From contig NZ_JH636435.1 in NCBI RefSeq assembly GCF_000255655.1, positions 870,209 through 934,208 on the forward strand: a stretch of DNA of 64,000 nt. Direction: 5' to 3'. The notes below the pieces were generated by a model, which was given only the letters and a program-made list of their open reading frames with translations, had not been told where the DNA came from and searched no databases. This stretch comes from Schlesneria paludicola DSM 18645. Lineage in GTDB: Bacteria > Planctomycetota > Planctomycetia > Planctomycetales > Planctomycetaceae. Numbering within the stretch: position 1 is the first letter of the stretch; each line of letters opens with the position of its first letter. A program made the translations under genes and the position numbers. Positions 9,793 through 21,979 of this stretch are shown piece after piece.

Positions 9793-12700
9793 GTGACGCC
9801 CATGACGAATCTCTTTTTCTCGTCGTACGACCAGCACCTTCAGTGGACCATGGCACTCGGCCTCAGCCTTCTGCTGCAGACCGGTTTGGTCATCGGATTT
9901 GGATTGCTCGCCGCGAGAATCCTCCGTCACCAGGGTGCCGCGCTGCAATCTGCGATTCTGCGGACCACGCTGCTCGCCACCCTGTTTTGTCCCATCGCGT
10001 CCTGGTTCCTCGCCTCAGCGGGGATTTCCGGATTCCGCATCGACCTGGCCTCACACAATCAGAACACGAATCCACGCCCCGTCGTCGCACCCACATCGCC
10101 GGAAGACGCAACAATCGTTCAGCAAGCTGGTCCCACCACGATTAACGAAGCCCCCCCATTTCCCGACACAACGACCGTTCAATTCCCCACACCTGTCATC
10201 CCGATGCTCGGGCAAGATTCCCCAGTCGAGCCCACCACATCCCCTCCGACCGATCCGCCATTCGGCGCTATCGAAACCCGCGCCTGGCAGCCCGGCGTCG
10301 ATTCCCCGGACCATCGGTCCAGGTGGCGAACTTCGTATCGCATCGTGATCGTGATCTGGTCTTTGATGAGCAGCCTGCTCCTGGCTCGTCTCGTGATCGC
10401 CAATCTCGTGATGTGGCGACTGCGAAGCGAATCTGGCCCGGCACCGGCTGAAATTCTGCGAGAATGCCAATCCATCGCGATTCAAATGGGGATCACCGCA
10501 CCGCCCGTTCTGATCAATGCCTCACTCAGCAGCCCCTGTCTTACGGGACTCTGGCGACCGACCATCATGCTTCCGGCAGAACTCCAGCCGCTCGGTCTCC
10601 ACGTGCTGGCACATGAACTGGCTCATTTGAAACGAGGAGACTGCGGATGGAGTTTGATTGGCCACCTGTTGACCGCACTTGTTCCCTGGCAACCGTTGGC
10701 ATGGTGGCTTGCCCGACGATTGGAACAGATTGCTGACGAAGTGTGTGACGATTACGTCGTGGCTCACAACTTTGACCGCGTGTCGTACGCCCGCGAACTG
10801 CTCGCCATAGCCGAGCGTTTCCCCGCATCCTGGTCCACGACAACGACCGCTGTCGGCATTGCAGACTACAAATCGTGTTTGGGCCGACGCGTTCAACGAA
10901 TCCTAGACGGCGCACGCAACGTCTCATTCCAGACAAAGCGAACGCCGCTCGTCTTCGTCATCGTCGCAGCAGCCTGCGCGACGATGTTGGCCAGCTTGCT
11001 TGGTGCGTCGGCGAACGAGAAACCGTCTCGTGACGACGCGAGCAATGAACACGCGGCAGCGGCTCCAAAAGCAAACGACGCGGCAGAAACGGTCATGGTG
11101 ACGGGAACGGTGCTCACCCCCGATGGCACGCCTGCAGTCGGGGCAACCGTTCGTGCGCTGCACCGCGTCTCACCCGAGCTCCGACCACTCCTTCCCGCCG
11201 ATTTCGTTCCCACCCTGTACGAAACGCAGACGAACACCGAGGGACAATTCTCGATCTCGGTCAGTCGAGACGCGGTCACCGACCATCGGATTCCACTCAA
11301 TCAGCGATCCCAGTCTGGGAATTCCATCCAGTTCGCCGCCGCACTCAGGGGCTTTGGTGTCGCCTGGAAGGAATTGTCAGACCTTGAAGCCAATCAAGAC
11401 GTGACGCTGAATCTGGTCGATAACAGCCCCCTGCGTGGCCAAATTCTTGATCCAGCCGGACGACCACTCAAAGGAGTTCAACTCAGTCTGAACGAGGTCT
11501 ACGACATTCCAGCCGACACGTCACTGGTCACCTGGTGGGCCACGGCGGAATACTACGAACTTCCCTTCGTCAAGATTCATCCCCGCCGCCCGCGGTCCGC
11601 ACCGGCACGCCTTCTCGGAATGCAAGCCCCAGTGACTTCCGACGCGAATGGATGCATCGAGCTCCACGGCCTCGGCGCGAACCGTGGTGTCGTCCTGACA
11701 CTAAGGGGCGAGAACATCGCAATCCACAATTTCGTCGCCCTGTCGCGGGACTTGAAACAGGAAGAACAGACCAACCTATCAAGTCGAATGCACATCCCGA
11801 CCTATGGACAGGACTTCACACTGACTACCGCTCCCAGTCGTTCGATCGACGGCGTGATCGTGGATTCACGCACTGGTGAACCACTGTCTGGAGTCCAGGT
11901 GGACTACCACATTCCCGGCAATCCGATTGCGAATCGCGCCCGGTTGGCTCCCACCGTCACCTCCGACAGAATGGGACATTTTCGACTGACGGGCATTCCG
12001 AGGTTACCCGAGGCACTGCTGTGCCTGAGGCCTAATCACGAACGTCCCTACCTGCCTCGGCGAATTCCCGTCACCGATTTCGATGAGCGGAAGTCGACCG
12101 CAATGTCGATCGAACTGCATCAAGGAATCTGGATCAGCGGCCGCGTTGTCGACAAAGTGACACGCGAACCTGTGTCGGGCGTCAGCATGCATTATCTCCC
12201 CTACGAAGACAACACGTTCGCGATCCCCCTGCCAGAATTTGCCGGAGATGATCCACCAGATTTGATCCTCGAACAATACCTCACTGATTTCGACGGCCGT
12301 TATCGCCTTGTCGGGCTGCCCGGTCCCGCCGTGATTGGCGCGAACAAGGATCGCGCGAACTATATCCCGGGAACCGGATTCCAAGCCCTTCGTCAAGAAG
12401 AGAGACACTTGCAGCATCTACTGAAGACCTGGCCAAACCCCAAACGTCCGTCGCGCGACTGGCCCCTATCGCTGCACGAAATCAATCCGACTCTGGCGCA
12501 GCCGAATGTGGAAGCGAATCTCGAACTCGATCCCGGACTGCACCTGACACTACGAATCGTCGACGAAGCCGGATCACTCGTCGAAGGTGCAACCTTCTTC
12601 GGACTCGACAAAACGCTCACCATCAAAGGAAATGCCGTCCGCACCATCGAGCACATGCCTCGTGGAACCATATTGGACCTGCTCGTTCAGCACCACGAAC

Positions 12701-13521
12701 GCAGCATCGGAGCGACCATTCAGATTGAACCGCGAGAAACTCTCAACGAAGCGACGATTCGCCTCTTGCCGCTTGCGACGGTGACGGGACGATTGCTCCA
12801 TGCGGATCGCCCAATGCCCGATTTGACAATCCGAGTGTTTCGCAAATCGAAAGACTTGAATGAACGGTGGCTACCAACAACGTTCATCACGGATCGGGAT
12901 GGACGCTTCCGGTGTGAGCTGGTCCCTGGCGGCAATTATCATCTTGTCGCAGAAGGTCCGGGCATCATCGGGAATTTTGCCAGAATCACGAAGGACGTCG
13001 TCACGGCCGACGAGCCGCTGGATCTTGGCGATTTGAAATTGGGGCTCTACGGGACGTTCGAATCGGTCGCGAGCGCAACCATCGAGGGCGACGCACCACA
13101 ACCCGCGATTCCTACGTATGACTTCGAGGGACAAGTCATCGGCCCGTACGGGCACCCCGTTCATCACGCGCGAATCTTCATCGGTTCCACTCGACTTTTT
13201 TCCCGCGACACCGATCAACTGGATCTCCATGCCATCACCGATAAGGATGGCTGCTTCCAATTCTCACTGCCTGCCTCGGACAACGGTCGTTCGTACGAAA
13301 CCGCGGAATTGATCGCAGCCGCCAAAGAGTTCGGATTCGTCACCGTTCCCGCGATCGCCTGCGAAACCACAGGCAAATTAAGAGAAAAACTTCCCGAGAC
13401 CGCCCGAGCGACACTGGAAAAGCGATTCCCGAAAACGCCACGAGTTCTCTACCTCCGCGCCAACGAACGGCCACTGAATCGGTCCTTCATGAAAAAGGAA
13501 CAGTTCGATCTCGAACCCTGA
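9793..13521 (+). CDS. M56-family (BlaR1-like) membrane metalloprotease with about six carboxypeptidase-regulatory/Ig-like modules
   Basis: 1242 residues from a GTG at 9793; an ATG follows at 9802. The N-terminal third is a BlaR1/MecR1-type protease: hydrophobic helices near 15–40, 50–75 and 180–210, the zinc site HELAH at 274–278 in HELAHLKRGD, a helix around 290–305, the EQIADEVCDD segment with the likely third zinc ligand, and a helix near 380–400. The rest lacks a penicillin-binding sensor. It has repeated modules starting near residues 436, 547, 685, 781, 997 and 1111 (e.g. VTGTVLTPDGTPAVGA, ISGRVVDKVTREPVSGV). These would face the periplasm. The likely partner is the BlaI-like repressor upstream. 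The sensed signal is unknown. Confidence 0.88.
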   Translation: MTPMTNLFFSSYDQHLQWTMALGLSLLLQTGLVIGFGLLAARILRHQGAALQSAILRTTLLATLFCPIASWFLASAGISGFRIDLASHNQNTNPRPVVAPTSPEDATIVQQAGPTTINEAPPFPDTTTVQFPTPVIPMLGQDSPVEPTTSPPTDPPFGAIETRAWQPGVDSPDHRSRWRTSYRIVIVIWSLMSSLLLARLVIANLVMWRLRSESGPAPAEILRECQSIAIQMGITAPPVLINASLSSPCLTGLWRPTIMLPAELQPLGLHVLAHELAHLKRGDCGWSLIGHLLTALVPWQPLAWWLARRLEQIADEVCDDYVVAHNFDRVSYARELLAIAERFPASWSTTTTAVGIADYKSCLGRRVQRILDGARNVSFQTKRTPLVFVIVAAACATMLASLLGASANEKPSRDDASNEHAAAAPKANDAAETVMVTGTVLTPDGTPAVGATVRALHRVSPELRPLLPADFVPTLYETQTNTEGQFSISVSRDAVTDHRIPLNQRSQSGNSIQFAAALRGFGVAWKELSDLEANQDVTLNLVDNSPLRGQILDPAGRPLKGVQLSLNEVYDIPADTSLVTWWATAEYYELPFVKIHPRRPRSAPARLLGMQAPVTSDANGCIELHGLGANRGVVLTLRGENIAIHNFVALSRDLKQEEQTNLSSRMHIPTYGQDFTLTTAPSRSIDGVIVDSRTGEPLSGVQVDYHIPGNPIANRARLAPTVTSDRMGHFRLTGIPRLPEALLCLRPNHERPYLPRRIPVTDFDERKSTAMSIELHQGIWISGRVVDKVTREPVSGVSMHYLPYEDNTFAIPLPEFAGDDPPDLILEQYLTDFDGRYRLVGLPGPAVIGANKDRANYIPGTGFQALRQEERHLQHLLKTWPNPKRPSRDWPLSLHEINPTLAQPNVEANLELDPGLHLTLRIVDEAGSLVEGATFFGLDKTLTIKGNAVRTIEHMPRGTILDLLVQHHERSIGATIQIEPRETLNEATIRLLPLATVTGRLLHADRPMPDLTIRVFRKSKDLNERWLPTTFITDRDGRFRCELVPGGNYHLVAEGPGIIGNFARITKDVVTADEPLDLGDLKLGLYGTFESVASATIEGDAPQPAIPTYDFEGQVIGPYGHPVHHARIFIGSTRLFSRDTDQLDLHAITDKDGCFQFSLPASDNGRSYETAELIAAAKEFGFVTVPAIACETTGKLREKLPETARATLEKRFPKTPRVLYLRANERPLNRSFMKKEQFDLEP

Positions 13522-13828
13522 TCGACACTCCAGCATCAATCACCGATGACCGTGTCTGAGAGTATTTCCTCGTTTCCAACCTCTCGCGTGGAAACGAGGA
13601 AACGGCACACAAATCTGAAGCGTTCGCACCTCTGCTTCTCCGTGCCTCCCTCACACCGCTTCGCCCACCTCCATCAAGACGCCCCGTCGGCCCCCAATAA
13701 AACCACAGCGAGTCTTCCAAACGATTGGAACATTGGCCGTGACGCGCTCCGCAGAGATCGTATGATGGCGAGAACGCGGTCAACAGACGCGCCCATAAAC
13801 GTCGTCAGCGTCGGAAAGGAGCTTGATT
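13522..13828. other. Intergenic region after the M56 gene
   Basis: 307 bases with one strong hairpin (13565–13602) and no convincing gene. The rest shows no structure I can support, apart from the ribosome binding site of the next ORF at its right end. Confidence 0.5.
13565..13602. repeat. 14-bp perfect inverted repeat, possible terminator or REP variant
   Basis: TTTCCTCGTTTCCA (13565–13578) pairs perfectly with TGGAAACGAGGAAA (13589–13602) around a 10-base loop, 43 bases after the M56 stop. It has no T-tract. The CCTCGTT/AACGAGG ends are shared with the REPIN-like elements, so it may be a diverged relative. Confidence 0.7.
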
Positions 13829-14131
13829 ATGACATTCGACAAAGCCCGCAACTCCGGAATGGCTGCGAGCAGAGTTCGCGTCGCTGCTCGCAGTTCGCCC
13901 AAGCTTCCTCTGGCAAGATCCGCATCCTTCAAAGGACAAGCAGAATCCATATTGCTCAAGATGCTCAATCAAGGCGATCAAACTGCGAAAGCAATGAACA
14001 CACCTAAGTCATTGCCAAATCAGATGATCGGGAACAAGCCGATCAAACGGATCATGAAGATCAAATTTTCTGGCCCTTCGGACCTTGATGTCATCGTTCA
14101 CAATGGGGGATTGACGCAATTTCATCGCTGA
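13829..14131 (+). CDS. Small basic hypothetical protein
   Basis: 100 residues, unrecognised. The ATG at 13829 is preceded by AAGGAG with seven bases between, the best reason to believe it is translated. The product is rich in Lys, Arg, Ser and Ala, has no transmembrane segment or signal peptide, and has a predicted-looking beta region near the C-terminus (IKRIMKIKFSGPSDLDVIVH). It stands alone between the M56 gene and uvrA. It could be a lineage-specific small protein or a chance ORF. Confidence 0.4.
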   Translation: MTFDKARNSGMAASRVRVAARSSPKLPLARSASFKGQAESILLKMLNQGDQTAKAMNTPKSLPNQMIGNKPIKRIMKIKFSGPSDLDVIVHNGGLTQFHR

Positions 14132-14374
14132 AAACGCGAGACGCCGCGGGAGACATTCGCGACCAAGCAACACGCCGCTGGTGAAAATGGGGCTGCCCCC
14201 CCCCAAATCTGGCCCGTGAACGGTGACGACCTTCACGGATCGATTCTGACCTGATGGAAGTCGCCGCGAGACAGTTGATGGATGGGGGCGATGGCCTATA
14301 CTCGTGAGCGGCCTTAAGATTCGCGCTTGCGTGTCCGCCGATTCATCCCCACTGCCTTAGTTGTTGATCCGCCT

Positions 14375-17300
14375 ATGCCTGCCTCTGACATTGTGATTCG
14401 TGGTGCGCGCGAGCACAATCTGCAAGACGTCAGCTTAACGTTGCCTCGGAATCAACTGATCGTCATGACGGGCGTCAGCGGTTCGGGCAAAAGTTCGCTC
14501 GCCTTCGACACGTTGTACGCCGAAGGACAACGGCGCTATGTCGAATCATTGTCGTCCTACGCTCGACAGTTTCTCGGGCAGATGCCGAAACCGGATGTCG
14601 ATTCGATCACAGGTCTGGCCCCCTCAATCTCCATTCAGCAGAAGGCGAGCGGTCGCAATCCCCGCAGCACCGTCGGCACGATCACCGAGATCTACGACTA
14701 TCTTCGCGTTTTGTTCGCCCGCGTGTCCACCCCCGCCTGTTACCAGTGCGGTCGCCCCATCACCGCCCAAACACAAGAACAGATTCTCGATCGCGTGCTC
14801 AGACTGCCCGAAGGGACCAAATATTCCGTCCTTGCGCCGCTTATTACCCGCCAGAAAGGGGAATTCAAAGACCTGTTCGTCGATCTACTCAAGCGAGGTT
14901 TTCTGCGGGCCCGCGTCGACGGCAAATTGGTCCAACTGACAGACGACCTGCAGCTCGATAAGCAGATGAAGCACACGATCGATGTCGTCGTCGATCGACT
15001 GGTCGCCGGCAAGTCACCACGATCGCGCGTCGCCGAAGCCATCGAAGCGGCATTGAACCTCGCCGAACGCAAACTGGTCATCGCTCGAGAACCCAACTCA
15101 GACTCTCCCATTCCGCTTGATGAGTCACACGAAACACAACCAACAGGCAAGCCGACAAAAGCGTCCAAGAAACGAAACTCGAAAGCCGCGTCCGCACGAT
15201 CCACCGACCTGATTGTTTCGGACGACGATGGCCCCCCCGACGACGTTCCAACCACGCTCGATGAACTCTACTCCTGTGACTATGCCTGCATGCACTGTGG
15301 CATCAGTTATGATCAACCGTCGCCACAACTGTTCAGCTTCAACAGCCCGCAAGGAATGTGTCCCGATTGCCAGGGGCTGGGCATTCGTTACGACTTCGCG
15401 ATGGATCGTCTGGTCCCCGACGATACGCTCACGATTCAAAAAGGCGCTCTGGTCGTTCTGGGCAAACTGAGTTCCGTCGGCAAATGGCGAAAACATATCC
15501 TGAAAGGCGTCGCTCGCGCCATCGAAGTCGATCTGGGGCTCGCGGAGGATTCGTTCTTCAAGACCAAATGGAAAGACCTGCCGCTCGAAGGCAAAAAGCT
15601 ATTCCTATACGGACTCGGTTCGCGCAATATCACCTTCGCCTACCGCTCGGGCAACAACGTCTGGAAACGGGGAGGCACCTACGCGGGCTTTATTCCCGAA
15701 CTCCTCGACGAGTATCGCAAGACGCGGAACCCGATGCGGCGGGTGCAGCTTGAAAAGTACATGCACGAGACAGGCTGCGCCAGTTGTGCCGGAACCAGAC
15801 TGAACCATCAGGCCCGCAGCTATCGCATCACTTCCCATAGCGCGGCGACGGCGCGAGACGAACGCAGGGGATTGAATGCCAAGCAACGGTCGCAATCCGA
15901 AGGGGTCGACCAGCAGACGACGATCGACAGCGGTTCGGGCAGCGACGCGGGAAGTTCATCTGCCCCATTGGCGCTCTCACTGCCTGAAGTCTGCTCGTTG
16001 AGCACTCTTGCGGCCTGGGACTTTTTCGGAAATCTCGAACTGACGGACACGGGGCGGCATATCGCCACCGAAGCACTCAAAGAGATTCGTGGTCGACTCG
16101 GATTCCTGTTGCGCTGCGGCCTCGATTATCTCACACTTGATCGCACGGCACCCACGTTGTCGGGTGGCGAAACTCAGCGAATTCGCCTCGCAGGTCAGAT
16201 CGGCTGCGGATTGGTGGGCGTGGTTTATATCCTCGACGAGCCGTCGATCGGCCTGCATCCCCGCGACAACGTGATGTTGCTGGACAGCCTGAAAGACCTG
16301 CGCGATCAGGGTAACACCGTCATCGTGGTCGAACATGACGATGAAACCATGAAAGCGGCCGACTTCATGGTCGACTTTGGCCCCGGCCCTGGGGTCCGCG
16401 GGGGCGAAATCGTCGCTCAGGGATCTGTCGAGGACGTCAAACGATCGGCACGCAGCCTGACTGGCGCGTTCCTCAGCGGTCGTCGCGCCATCGAAATTCC
16501 CAAAATTCGTCGGCCTGGAAACGGGCAGACGATCGAGATCCAAGGCGCGACCCATCACAACCTGCGTGATGTCACCGTTCATTTTCCACTGGGAAAATTC
16601 ATCTGCGTGACCGGGGTCAGCGGTTCTGGAAAAAGCTCGCTGGTCAACGACATCCTCTGGGAAGTTCTGAACCGCGACGTCAACAAGGGCGCGGGCAAAC
16701 CCGGCGCCCATCGCGCCTTCTCGGGACTGGACCAGATCGACAAGGCGATCGACATCGACCAGACGCCGATTGGCCGCACCCCGCGTTCGAACCCCGCGAC
16801 CTATACGAAACTGTTCGACCTTATTCGTGAACTCTACACGTTATTGCCGGAATCAAAGCTGCGCGGGTTCAAGCCCGGCCGTTTCTCGTTCAACGTCCCT
16901 GGAGGCCGCTGTGAGGCGTGCGAAGGAAACGGCGCGAACAAGCTCGAAATGGATTTCCTGGCCGACATTTGGGTGACCTGCCCAGTCTGTCAGGGTAAGC
17001 GGTTTAACAAAGAAACTCTGGAAGTCCATTTCAAAGGAAAAAGCATCAACGATGTCCTGAACATGGACATCCAGCAGGCACTTGAGCATTTCACAAATCA
17101 CCCCAAGTTGATGAAATCGATCCAGACGCTGCACGATGTCGGCATGGACTACATCAAGCTCGGCCAGCCCTCGCCGACACTCTCCGGCGGCGAGGCGCAG
17201 CGCGTGAAACTTGCGAAAGAACTGAGCAAACGTTCGACGGGCAAGACGGTTTACATTCTGGATGAACCAACCACCGGCCTGCATTTTGTCGATATCGAGC

Positions 17301-20300
17301 ATCTACTGCGTGTGCTCCACGGATTTGTCGACGCGGGAAACACGGTCGTCGTCGTCGAACATAACCTCGACGTCATCAAGACCGCCGACTGGGTGATTGA
17401 CCTGGGACCCGAAGGTGGATCGGGCGGCGGCCGGATTCTGATCGAGGGCACTCCCGAAGACGTCGCCGCGTGCGAGGAATCACACACCGGCCGCGCCCTG
17501 CGCACGATTCCCGGCTTCGAATCGATCACGACCGTCGCCAAACCGCGCACAGGTAAGAAAGGGAAGGGGACCAAGAAGTCGGCGAATGGATCGCCCGCTC
17601 CCGCCACCGTCGCCGAATCGGTGCCTCGCTGGCAAACGTCCGTTGCTCTTAAGGACTCGGCCGTCGGTGCCGAGACCTCCATCGTCGTCCGCGGCGCATC
17701 ACAACATAATCTTCAGCAACTTGATCTCACCATCCCGCGCGACAAGATGAGTGTCTTCTGCGGGCCCAGCGGTTCGGGAAAGAGTTCGCTGGCCATGGAC
17801 ACGCTTTACGCCGAAGGACAGCGGCGTTACGTCGAATCGCTGTCGGCCTATGCGCGACAGTTCCTGGGGCAGATGCCAAAACCCCGCGTGGAACATATTC
17901 ACGGACTGCAGCCGTCGATCGCGATTGAACAAAAGACGATGGGTAGCACCCCGCGTTCGACGGTCGGAACCGTCACCGAAATTTACGATTATTTGCGGAT
18001 TCTGTTCGCCCGCCTGGGAACGCAATACTGCCCGGATTGTGGAATCGCCGTGCAGTCTCAGACGATCGACGACGTCATCGACCGCCTGATGCGACTTACG
18101 CAAGACGGCGAAGTCTCCGATCAACGTGATTCCAAGGACGCGGACCAACCCGTTCGTCTGCTCATTCTGGCACCGCAAGAGGTCGCCGTCGGCCAGCAGT
18201 ATTCGAAACTCTGGGAACGCCTGACCGACCAGGGTTATCGTCGTGTTCGAATCGACGGGGTCATCTACACGCTGGAAGATGCCCCAGACATTGATCGCAA
18301 GCGAAAGCACATCGTCGAAATTGTCGTCGACCGCGTGACCGTGAACCGGAGCGGCCGTTCGCGGCTGGCCGAGTCGGTCGAGTCGGCATTTGATCTCGGC
18401 AAGGGATTTATCCGCGTGGCGATCGTTGACGAGACGCGCGACGAGAAAAAGTGGAAGGTCCTGCCCTACAGCCTGTTTCGTGCCTGCGAAAGCTGTGGAC
18501 GCAGCTTTGAAGAACTGGCACCGCACAACTTCTCGTTCAACAGTCCGCTGGGTTGGTGCCCGGTGTGCGAAGGGATCGGGATTCAACAGGGAACGAACCT
18601 GGCGGCCCTGATCTCTGATCCGACGCGCCCCCTGTCGCAAGGCGCCGTCAGTGCGTGGCCCGATCCGCTCAAATCCCCCTTGTTCGGACGCATGCTGGGT
18701 GCGATGGCCAAGGAATGCGACATCCCGCTGGACGTCCCGTTCTCGCAACTCGATCCGCTACACCAACGCGCGGTGCTGTACGGCACGGGTGAGACCTGGA
18801 TCTCGTTGTCACTCGATTCCTCCGAGACAACGACGAAATCCAAGTCAAAGTCCGCATCCAAATCGGCGGCCACTGTCCGGTTCCAATACAAGGGGCTCTA
18901 CCCCGCCATCGAACAAGCGGCCAGCCTGTCGTACGACTTCCGCGCCAAGCTCTATGGCCTGGTTGGTGACGTGCCTTGTTCATCGTGCAACGGCAGTCGT
19001 CTGCGAGAAGACGCCAGCGCCGTGAAACTGACCGGAAAAACGCTCAAACAACTTTGTGACTTGCCACTTCGTGAGGCGCTCGAGTTTCTGAACGCACTCA
19101 AGATGACGGCGTCGCAAAAGAAGATCGCGGGCGACTTGCTCGTCGAAGCCACATCACGACTGCGGTTCCTCGTCGAAGTCGGCCTGCACTATTTGACGCT
19201 TGGGCGTACCTTGCCGACATTGTCGGGCGGCGAGACTCAACGCATTCGGCTCGCCGGGCAAATCGGTCGCGCTCTTACCGGCGTCCTCTATGTGTTAGAT
19301 GAGCCCACGATTGGACTGCACCCCAGCGACAACAGCCGACTGCTGGCGGCACTGATTAAGCTTCGTGACCTCGGTAATACTGTCGTCATGGTCGAACATG
19401 ATCGCGAGGTTCTCGAAGCGGCCGACCGCTTGTACGACTTCGGCCCGGGTGCGGGACGGTTTGGCGGAATGATCACCGCCCAGGGCTCGCCACGTGAAAT
19501 CAAAAAGAGCGAGGATTCGCTCACGGGCAAGTTCCTCTCGGCCCGCGAAGAAATTGTGATTCCGTCCCAGCGGCGGATGCTGCGAAAAGGTACTGAGCCG
19601 GCACCGTTGGAAACAACGAAGAGCACACGCAAATCGAAAGCGTCAAAGTCAGAAACCGCTCCAACGGTGGCGATTGCGATTGCACCACCTTCGGCGCCTC
19701 AACTGTCTGTGCCCTCCGATTCGATCCTGTTGGAATACGGGCCACCTCCCGGCGGAGGATGGCTCGAACTGCTAGGGGCCCGCCAGCACAATCTGCGAAA
19801 CGTCGATCTGCGAATTCCTCTCGGCACATTGACCGCCGTGACCGGTGTCAGTGGCAGTGGAAAGAGTTCACTGATTGAAGACACGTTGGCCCGTGTGATC
19901 GCCCGCAAACTCCATCGCGCTTCGACACAACCCGGCCCCTTCGACGAACTGATCGGCTTGAATTATCTCAGCAAACTGATCGTCGTCGACCAGCAGCCCC
20001 TGGGCACGACTCCGGCCTCAAACCCCGCCACCTATACCGGCGTGTTTGAACATATTCGCGACCTGTATGCACGAATGCCCGAAGCCAAAGTGCGCGGCTA
20101 CAGCGCCACTCGATTTAGCTTCAATCGAGCAGGGGGGCGCTGCGAAGCGTGCGAAGGGAATGGGCAAAAACTGATCGAGATGCACTTCCTTCCCGATGTC
20201 TGGGTCGAATGCGACACCTGTCGCGGGCAGCGATACAACGCGGAAACTCTGTCGGTCCATTATCGAGGCAAGACGATTGCCGACGTGCTTTCGATGTCGA

Positions 20301-21880
20301 TCGGTCAGGCACTCGAACTGTTCGACAACATTCCCAAGATTCGCGGACCGCTCTCGGTCCTCGCCGCGATTGGGCTCGACTATCTGACATTGGGACAACC
20401 GGCACCGACCCTCTCGGGCGGCGAGGCCCAACGCGTCAAACTGGCCGCAGAACTGTCGCGTCCGCAAACCGGGAAGACACTCTACCTGCTGGACGAACCG
20501 ACCACTGGACTGCATTTCGACGATATTCGCAAACTGCTGAAAATTCTGAACAGTCTGGTCGATGCCGGAAACACCGTCGTGGTGATCGAACACAACCTCG
20601 ACGTGATCAAGACCGCCGACTGGATCATCGACCTGGGTCCACATGCCGGTTCGGAAGGCGGATGGATTGTTGCGGAGGGAACTCCTGAAGACGTCGTCCA
20701 GCAGGCGGTTCAGCATCAGGCTGCGACGCGTTCGAACGGTTCGCCTTCGACGAAAGAGCATCACGCGCAGCAAAAGACTCGCGCCACATCGTCAATCACA
20801 CTTTCCGATACGGATCAGCACCGTAGCCTGACCGGCGAAATCCTCGCGGGCGTTCTCGCCGCCGGCGCTGTCGGCGAACGCGAAACGTTTGATGCAGAAG
20901 CCGCCCGAAAGAAAAAGGCCGGCGATCTCGATCCGTCCAAGATCGGCGCGGATGCCAAGATGCCATGGGAAGTTGACGGTCGGAAATGGCATACGGTCGA
21001 CGGACTGGCAAACAATGGCCGCCCCCGCCGATGGAATGGCGCGATCCTGTCTCGGATCGTCGACGCCTTGGAAGAATCCGAGCAATTCAGTGCGACAAAC
21101 TGGAACGAGCGCAGTACGGTTGAGATCGCGGCGAAAAAGAAGAGCATCGGCTGGTTCCTGCATGCCTATTCCGGCGATGAATGGCTGGTCACATTCAAGT
21201 TTCGAGTGCCCAAGAAATCGTTTGAAGAAGCGGAACTGTCTGCGGACCTGAACCTCAAGGATGTCAATGATCTGGACCATCTGCCGGTCTACAACCGTCA
21301 GCCACGGGTCCGAATTCGACCGTCGACGAATGGCCCCTTTGAAGACGTGACGATTTCGATCGTGGAACCGGCGGAGATCGAAACGCCCTCTTTCGAACGA
21401 TTCTTCCAAACCGCTCAAAAGGCATTCGTCGAACGCGCATCCTCGGAAGCACTCAACCTTGAGGACTTAACCCCCTGGAAAAAGCTCGGACGCAAATGGC
21501 ACATGATGCGAAAAGGGTTCTTGCAAGGCTCGATCGAATGGGAACCCGCCGTGCTGGAAGAACTCGTCACGCGTCTGGAAGAGATCCTGCCGAATGCAGT
21601 CATCGATTGGACACAAAAAGTCATCGTCAACTTTGTGATCGACAAAAAGCCGGTTTTGAATTTGGTGACGAAAAGACCAGCCGCACTAGACCTGACCCTG
21701 TTTGTGCCGGCCGGCGCGGTCCAACTCGGCCAGATTGCCAGTTTTGGGACCGACCCTGGAATCAGTTCCCACAAAGTCGGCCTGGATGCCGTCCGAATCC
21801 GATTTACGAACGTCAGTCAGGTCAAATCAACTGCATTCCAGACGTTTCTACGAGAACTTTGGTCCAATGTGAAAGCTTAG
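14375..21880 (+). CDS. uvrA: Tandem double UvrA (excinuclease ABC subunit A) with duplicated C-terminal extension
   Basis: 2501 residues from the ATG at 14375; a TTG at 14327 would add 16 residues. DNA-damage sensor of nucleotide excision repair. Two full UvrA units are fused: Walker [10 protein letters not shown] or GPSGSGKSS at residues 33, 747, 1130 and 1824, with the matching signatures [16 protein letters not shown] and [12 protein letters not shown] and Walker [19 protein letters not shown] and DEPTIGLHP. Zinc-finger cysteines are present in both units (CEACEGNG with [16 protein letters not shown] with CDTCRGQR). Typical UvrA is about 940 residues. Low-complexity Ser/Lys linkers interrupt the units. 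Residues about 2196–2501 are an extra region made of two related units (see findings). It appears monocistronic. Confidence 0.96.
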   Translation: MPASDIVIRGAREHNLQDVSLTLPRNQLIVMTGVSGSGKSSLAFDTLYAEGQRRYVESLSSYARQFLGQMPKPDVDSITGLAPSISIQQKASGRNPRSTVGTITEIYDYLRVLFARVSTPACYQCGRPITAQTQEQILDRVLRLPEGTKYSVLAPLITRQKGEFKDLFVDLLKRGFLRARVDGKLVQLTDDLQLDKQMKHTIDVVVDRLVAGKSPRSRVAEAIEAALNLAERKLVIAREPNSDSPIPLDESHETQPTGKPTKASKKRNSKAASARSTDLIVSDDDGPPDDVPTTLDELYSCDYACMHCGISYDQPSPQLFSFNSPQGMCPDCQGLGIRYDFAMDRLVPDDTLTIQKGALVVLGKLSSVGKWRKHILKGVARAIEVDLGLAEDSFFKTKWKDLPLEGKKLFLYGLGSRNITFAYRSGNNVWKRGGTYAGFIPELLDEYRKTRNPMRRVQLEKYMHETGCASCAGTRLNHQARSYRITSHSAATARDERRGLNAKQRSQSEGVDQQTTIDSGSGSDAGSSSAPLALSLPEVCSLSTLAAWDFFGNLELTDTGRHIATEALKEIRGRLGFLLRCGLDYLTLDRTAPTLSGGETQRIRLAGQIGCGLVGVVYILDEPSIGLHPRDNVMLLDSLKDLRDQGNTVIVVEHDDETMKAADFMVDFGPGPGVRGGEIVAQGSVEDVKRSARSLTGAFLSGRRAIEIPKIRRPGNGQTIEIQGATHHNLRDVTVHFPLGKFICVTGVSGSGKSSLVNDILWEVLNRDVNKGAGKPGAHRAFSGLDQIDKAIDIDQTPIGRTPRSNPATYTKLFDLIRELYTLLPESKLRGFKPGRFSFNVPGGRCEACEGNGANKLEMDFLADIWVTCPVCQGKRFNKETLEVHFKGKSINDVLNMDIQQALEHFTNHPKLMKSIQTLHDVGMDYIKLGQPSPTLSGGEAQRVKLAKELSKRSTGKTVYILDEPTTGLHFVDIEHLLRVLHGFVDAGNTVVVVEHNLDVIKTADWVIDLGPEGGSGGGRILIEGTPEDVAACEESHTGRALRTIPGFESITTVAKPRTGKKGKGTKKSANGSPAPATVAESVPRWQTSVALKDSAVGAETSIVVRGASQHNLQQLDLTIPRDKMSVFCGPSGSGKSSLAMDTLYAEGQRRYVESLSAYARQFLGQMPKPRVEHIHGLQPSIAIEQKTMGSTPRSTVGTVTEIYDYLRILFARLGTQYCPDCGIAVQSQTIDDVIDRLMRLTQDGEVSDQRDSKDADQPVRLLILAPQEVAVGQQYSKLWERLTDQGYRRVRIDGVIYTLEDAPDIDRKRKHIVEIVVDRVTVNRSGRSRLAESVESAFDLGKGFIRVAIVDETRDEKKWKVLPYSLFRACESCGRSFEELAPHNFSFNSPLGWCPVCEGIGIQQGTNLAALISDPTRPLSQGAVSAWPDPLKSPLFGRMLGAMAKECDIPLDVPFSQLDPLHQRAVLYGTGETWISLSLDSSETTTKSKSKSASKSAATVRFQYKGLYPAIEQAASLSYDFRAKLYGLVGDVPCSSCNGSRLREDASAVKLTGKTLKQLCDLPLREALEFLNALKMTASQKKIAGDLLVEATSRLRFLVEVGLHYLTLGRTLPTLSGGETQRIRLAGQIGRALTGVLYVLDEPTIGLHPSDNSRLLAALIKLRDLGNTVVMVEHDREVLEAADRLYDFGPGAGRFGGMITAQGSPREIKKSEDSLTGKFLSAREEIVIPSQRRMLRKGTEPAPLETTKSTRKSKASKSETAPTVAIAIAPPSAPQLSVPSDSILLEYGPPPGGGWLELLGARQHNLRNVDLRIPLGTLTAVTGVSGSGKSSLIEDTLARVIARKLHRASTQPGPFDELIGLNYLSKLIVVDQQPLGTTPASNPATYTGVFEHIRDLYARMPEAKVRGYSATRFSFNRAGGRCEACEGNGQKLIEMHFLPDVWVECDTCRGQRYNAETLSVHYRGKTIADVLSMSIGQALELFDNIPKIRGPLSVLAAIGLDYLTLGQPAPTLSGGEAQRVKLAAELSRPQTGKTLYLLDEPTTGLHFDDIRKLLKILNSLVDAGNTVVVIEHNLDVIKTADWIIDLGPHAGSEGGWIVAEGTPEDVVQQAVQHQAATRSNGSPSTKEHHAQQKTRATSSITLSDTDQHRSLTGEILAGVLAAGAVGERETFDAEAARKKKAGDLDPSKIGADAKMPWEVDGRKWHTVDGLANNGRPRRWNGAILSRIVDALEESEQFSATNWNERSTVEIAAKKKSIGWFLHAYSGDEWLVTFKFRVPKKSFEEAELSADLNLKDVNDLDHLPVYNRQPRVRIRPSTNGPFEDVTISIVEPAEIETPSFERFFQTAQKAFVERASSEALNLEDLTPWKKLGRKWHMMRKGFLQGSIEWEPAVLEELVTRLEEILPNAVIDWTQKVIVNFVIDKKPVLNLVTKRPAALDLTLFVPAGAVQLGQIASFGTDPGISSHKVGLDAVRIRFTNVSQVKSTAFQTFLRELWSNVKA

Positions 21881-21979
21881 TTCGGCCGTTCGAGACCGCA
21901 GTCGCTTTAATGTTGTGCGAATCGCAATAGAATCACGGCGTCCACATCCTTCGCCTGCTTCAATTGTCGGAAATCTTTG

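Noticed and set aside
17699-18748. 349-codon open frame antisense to uvrA
   Set aside because: It covers conserved UvrA motifs in the opposite frame; no family features.
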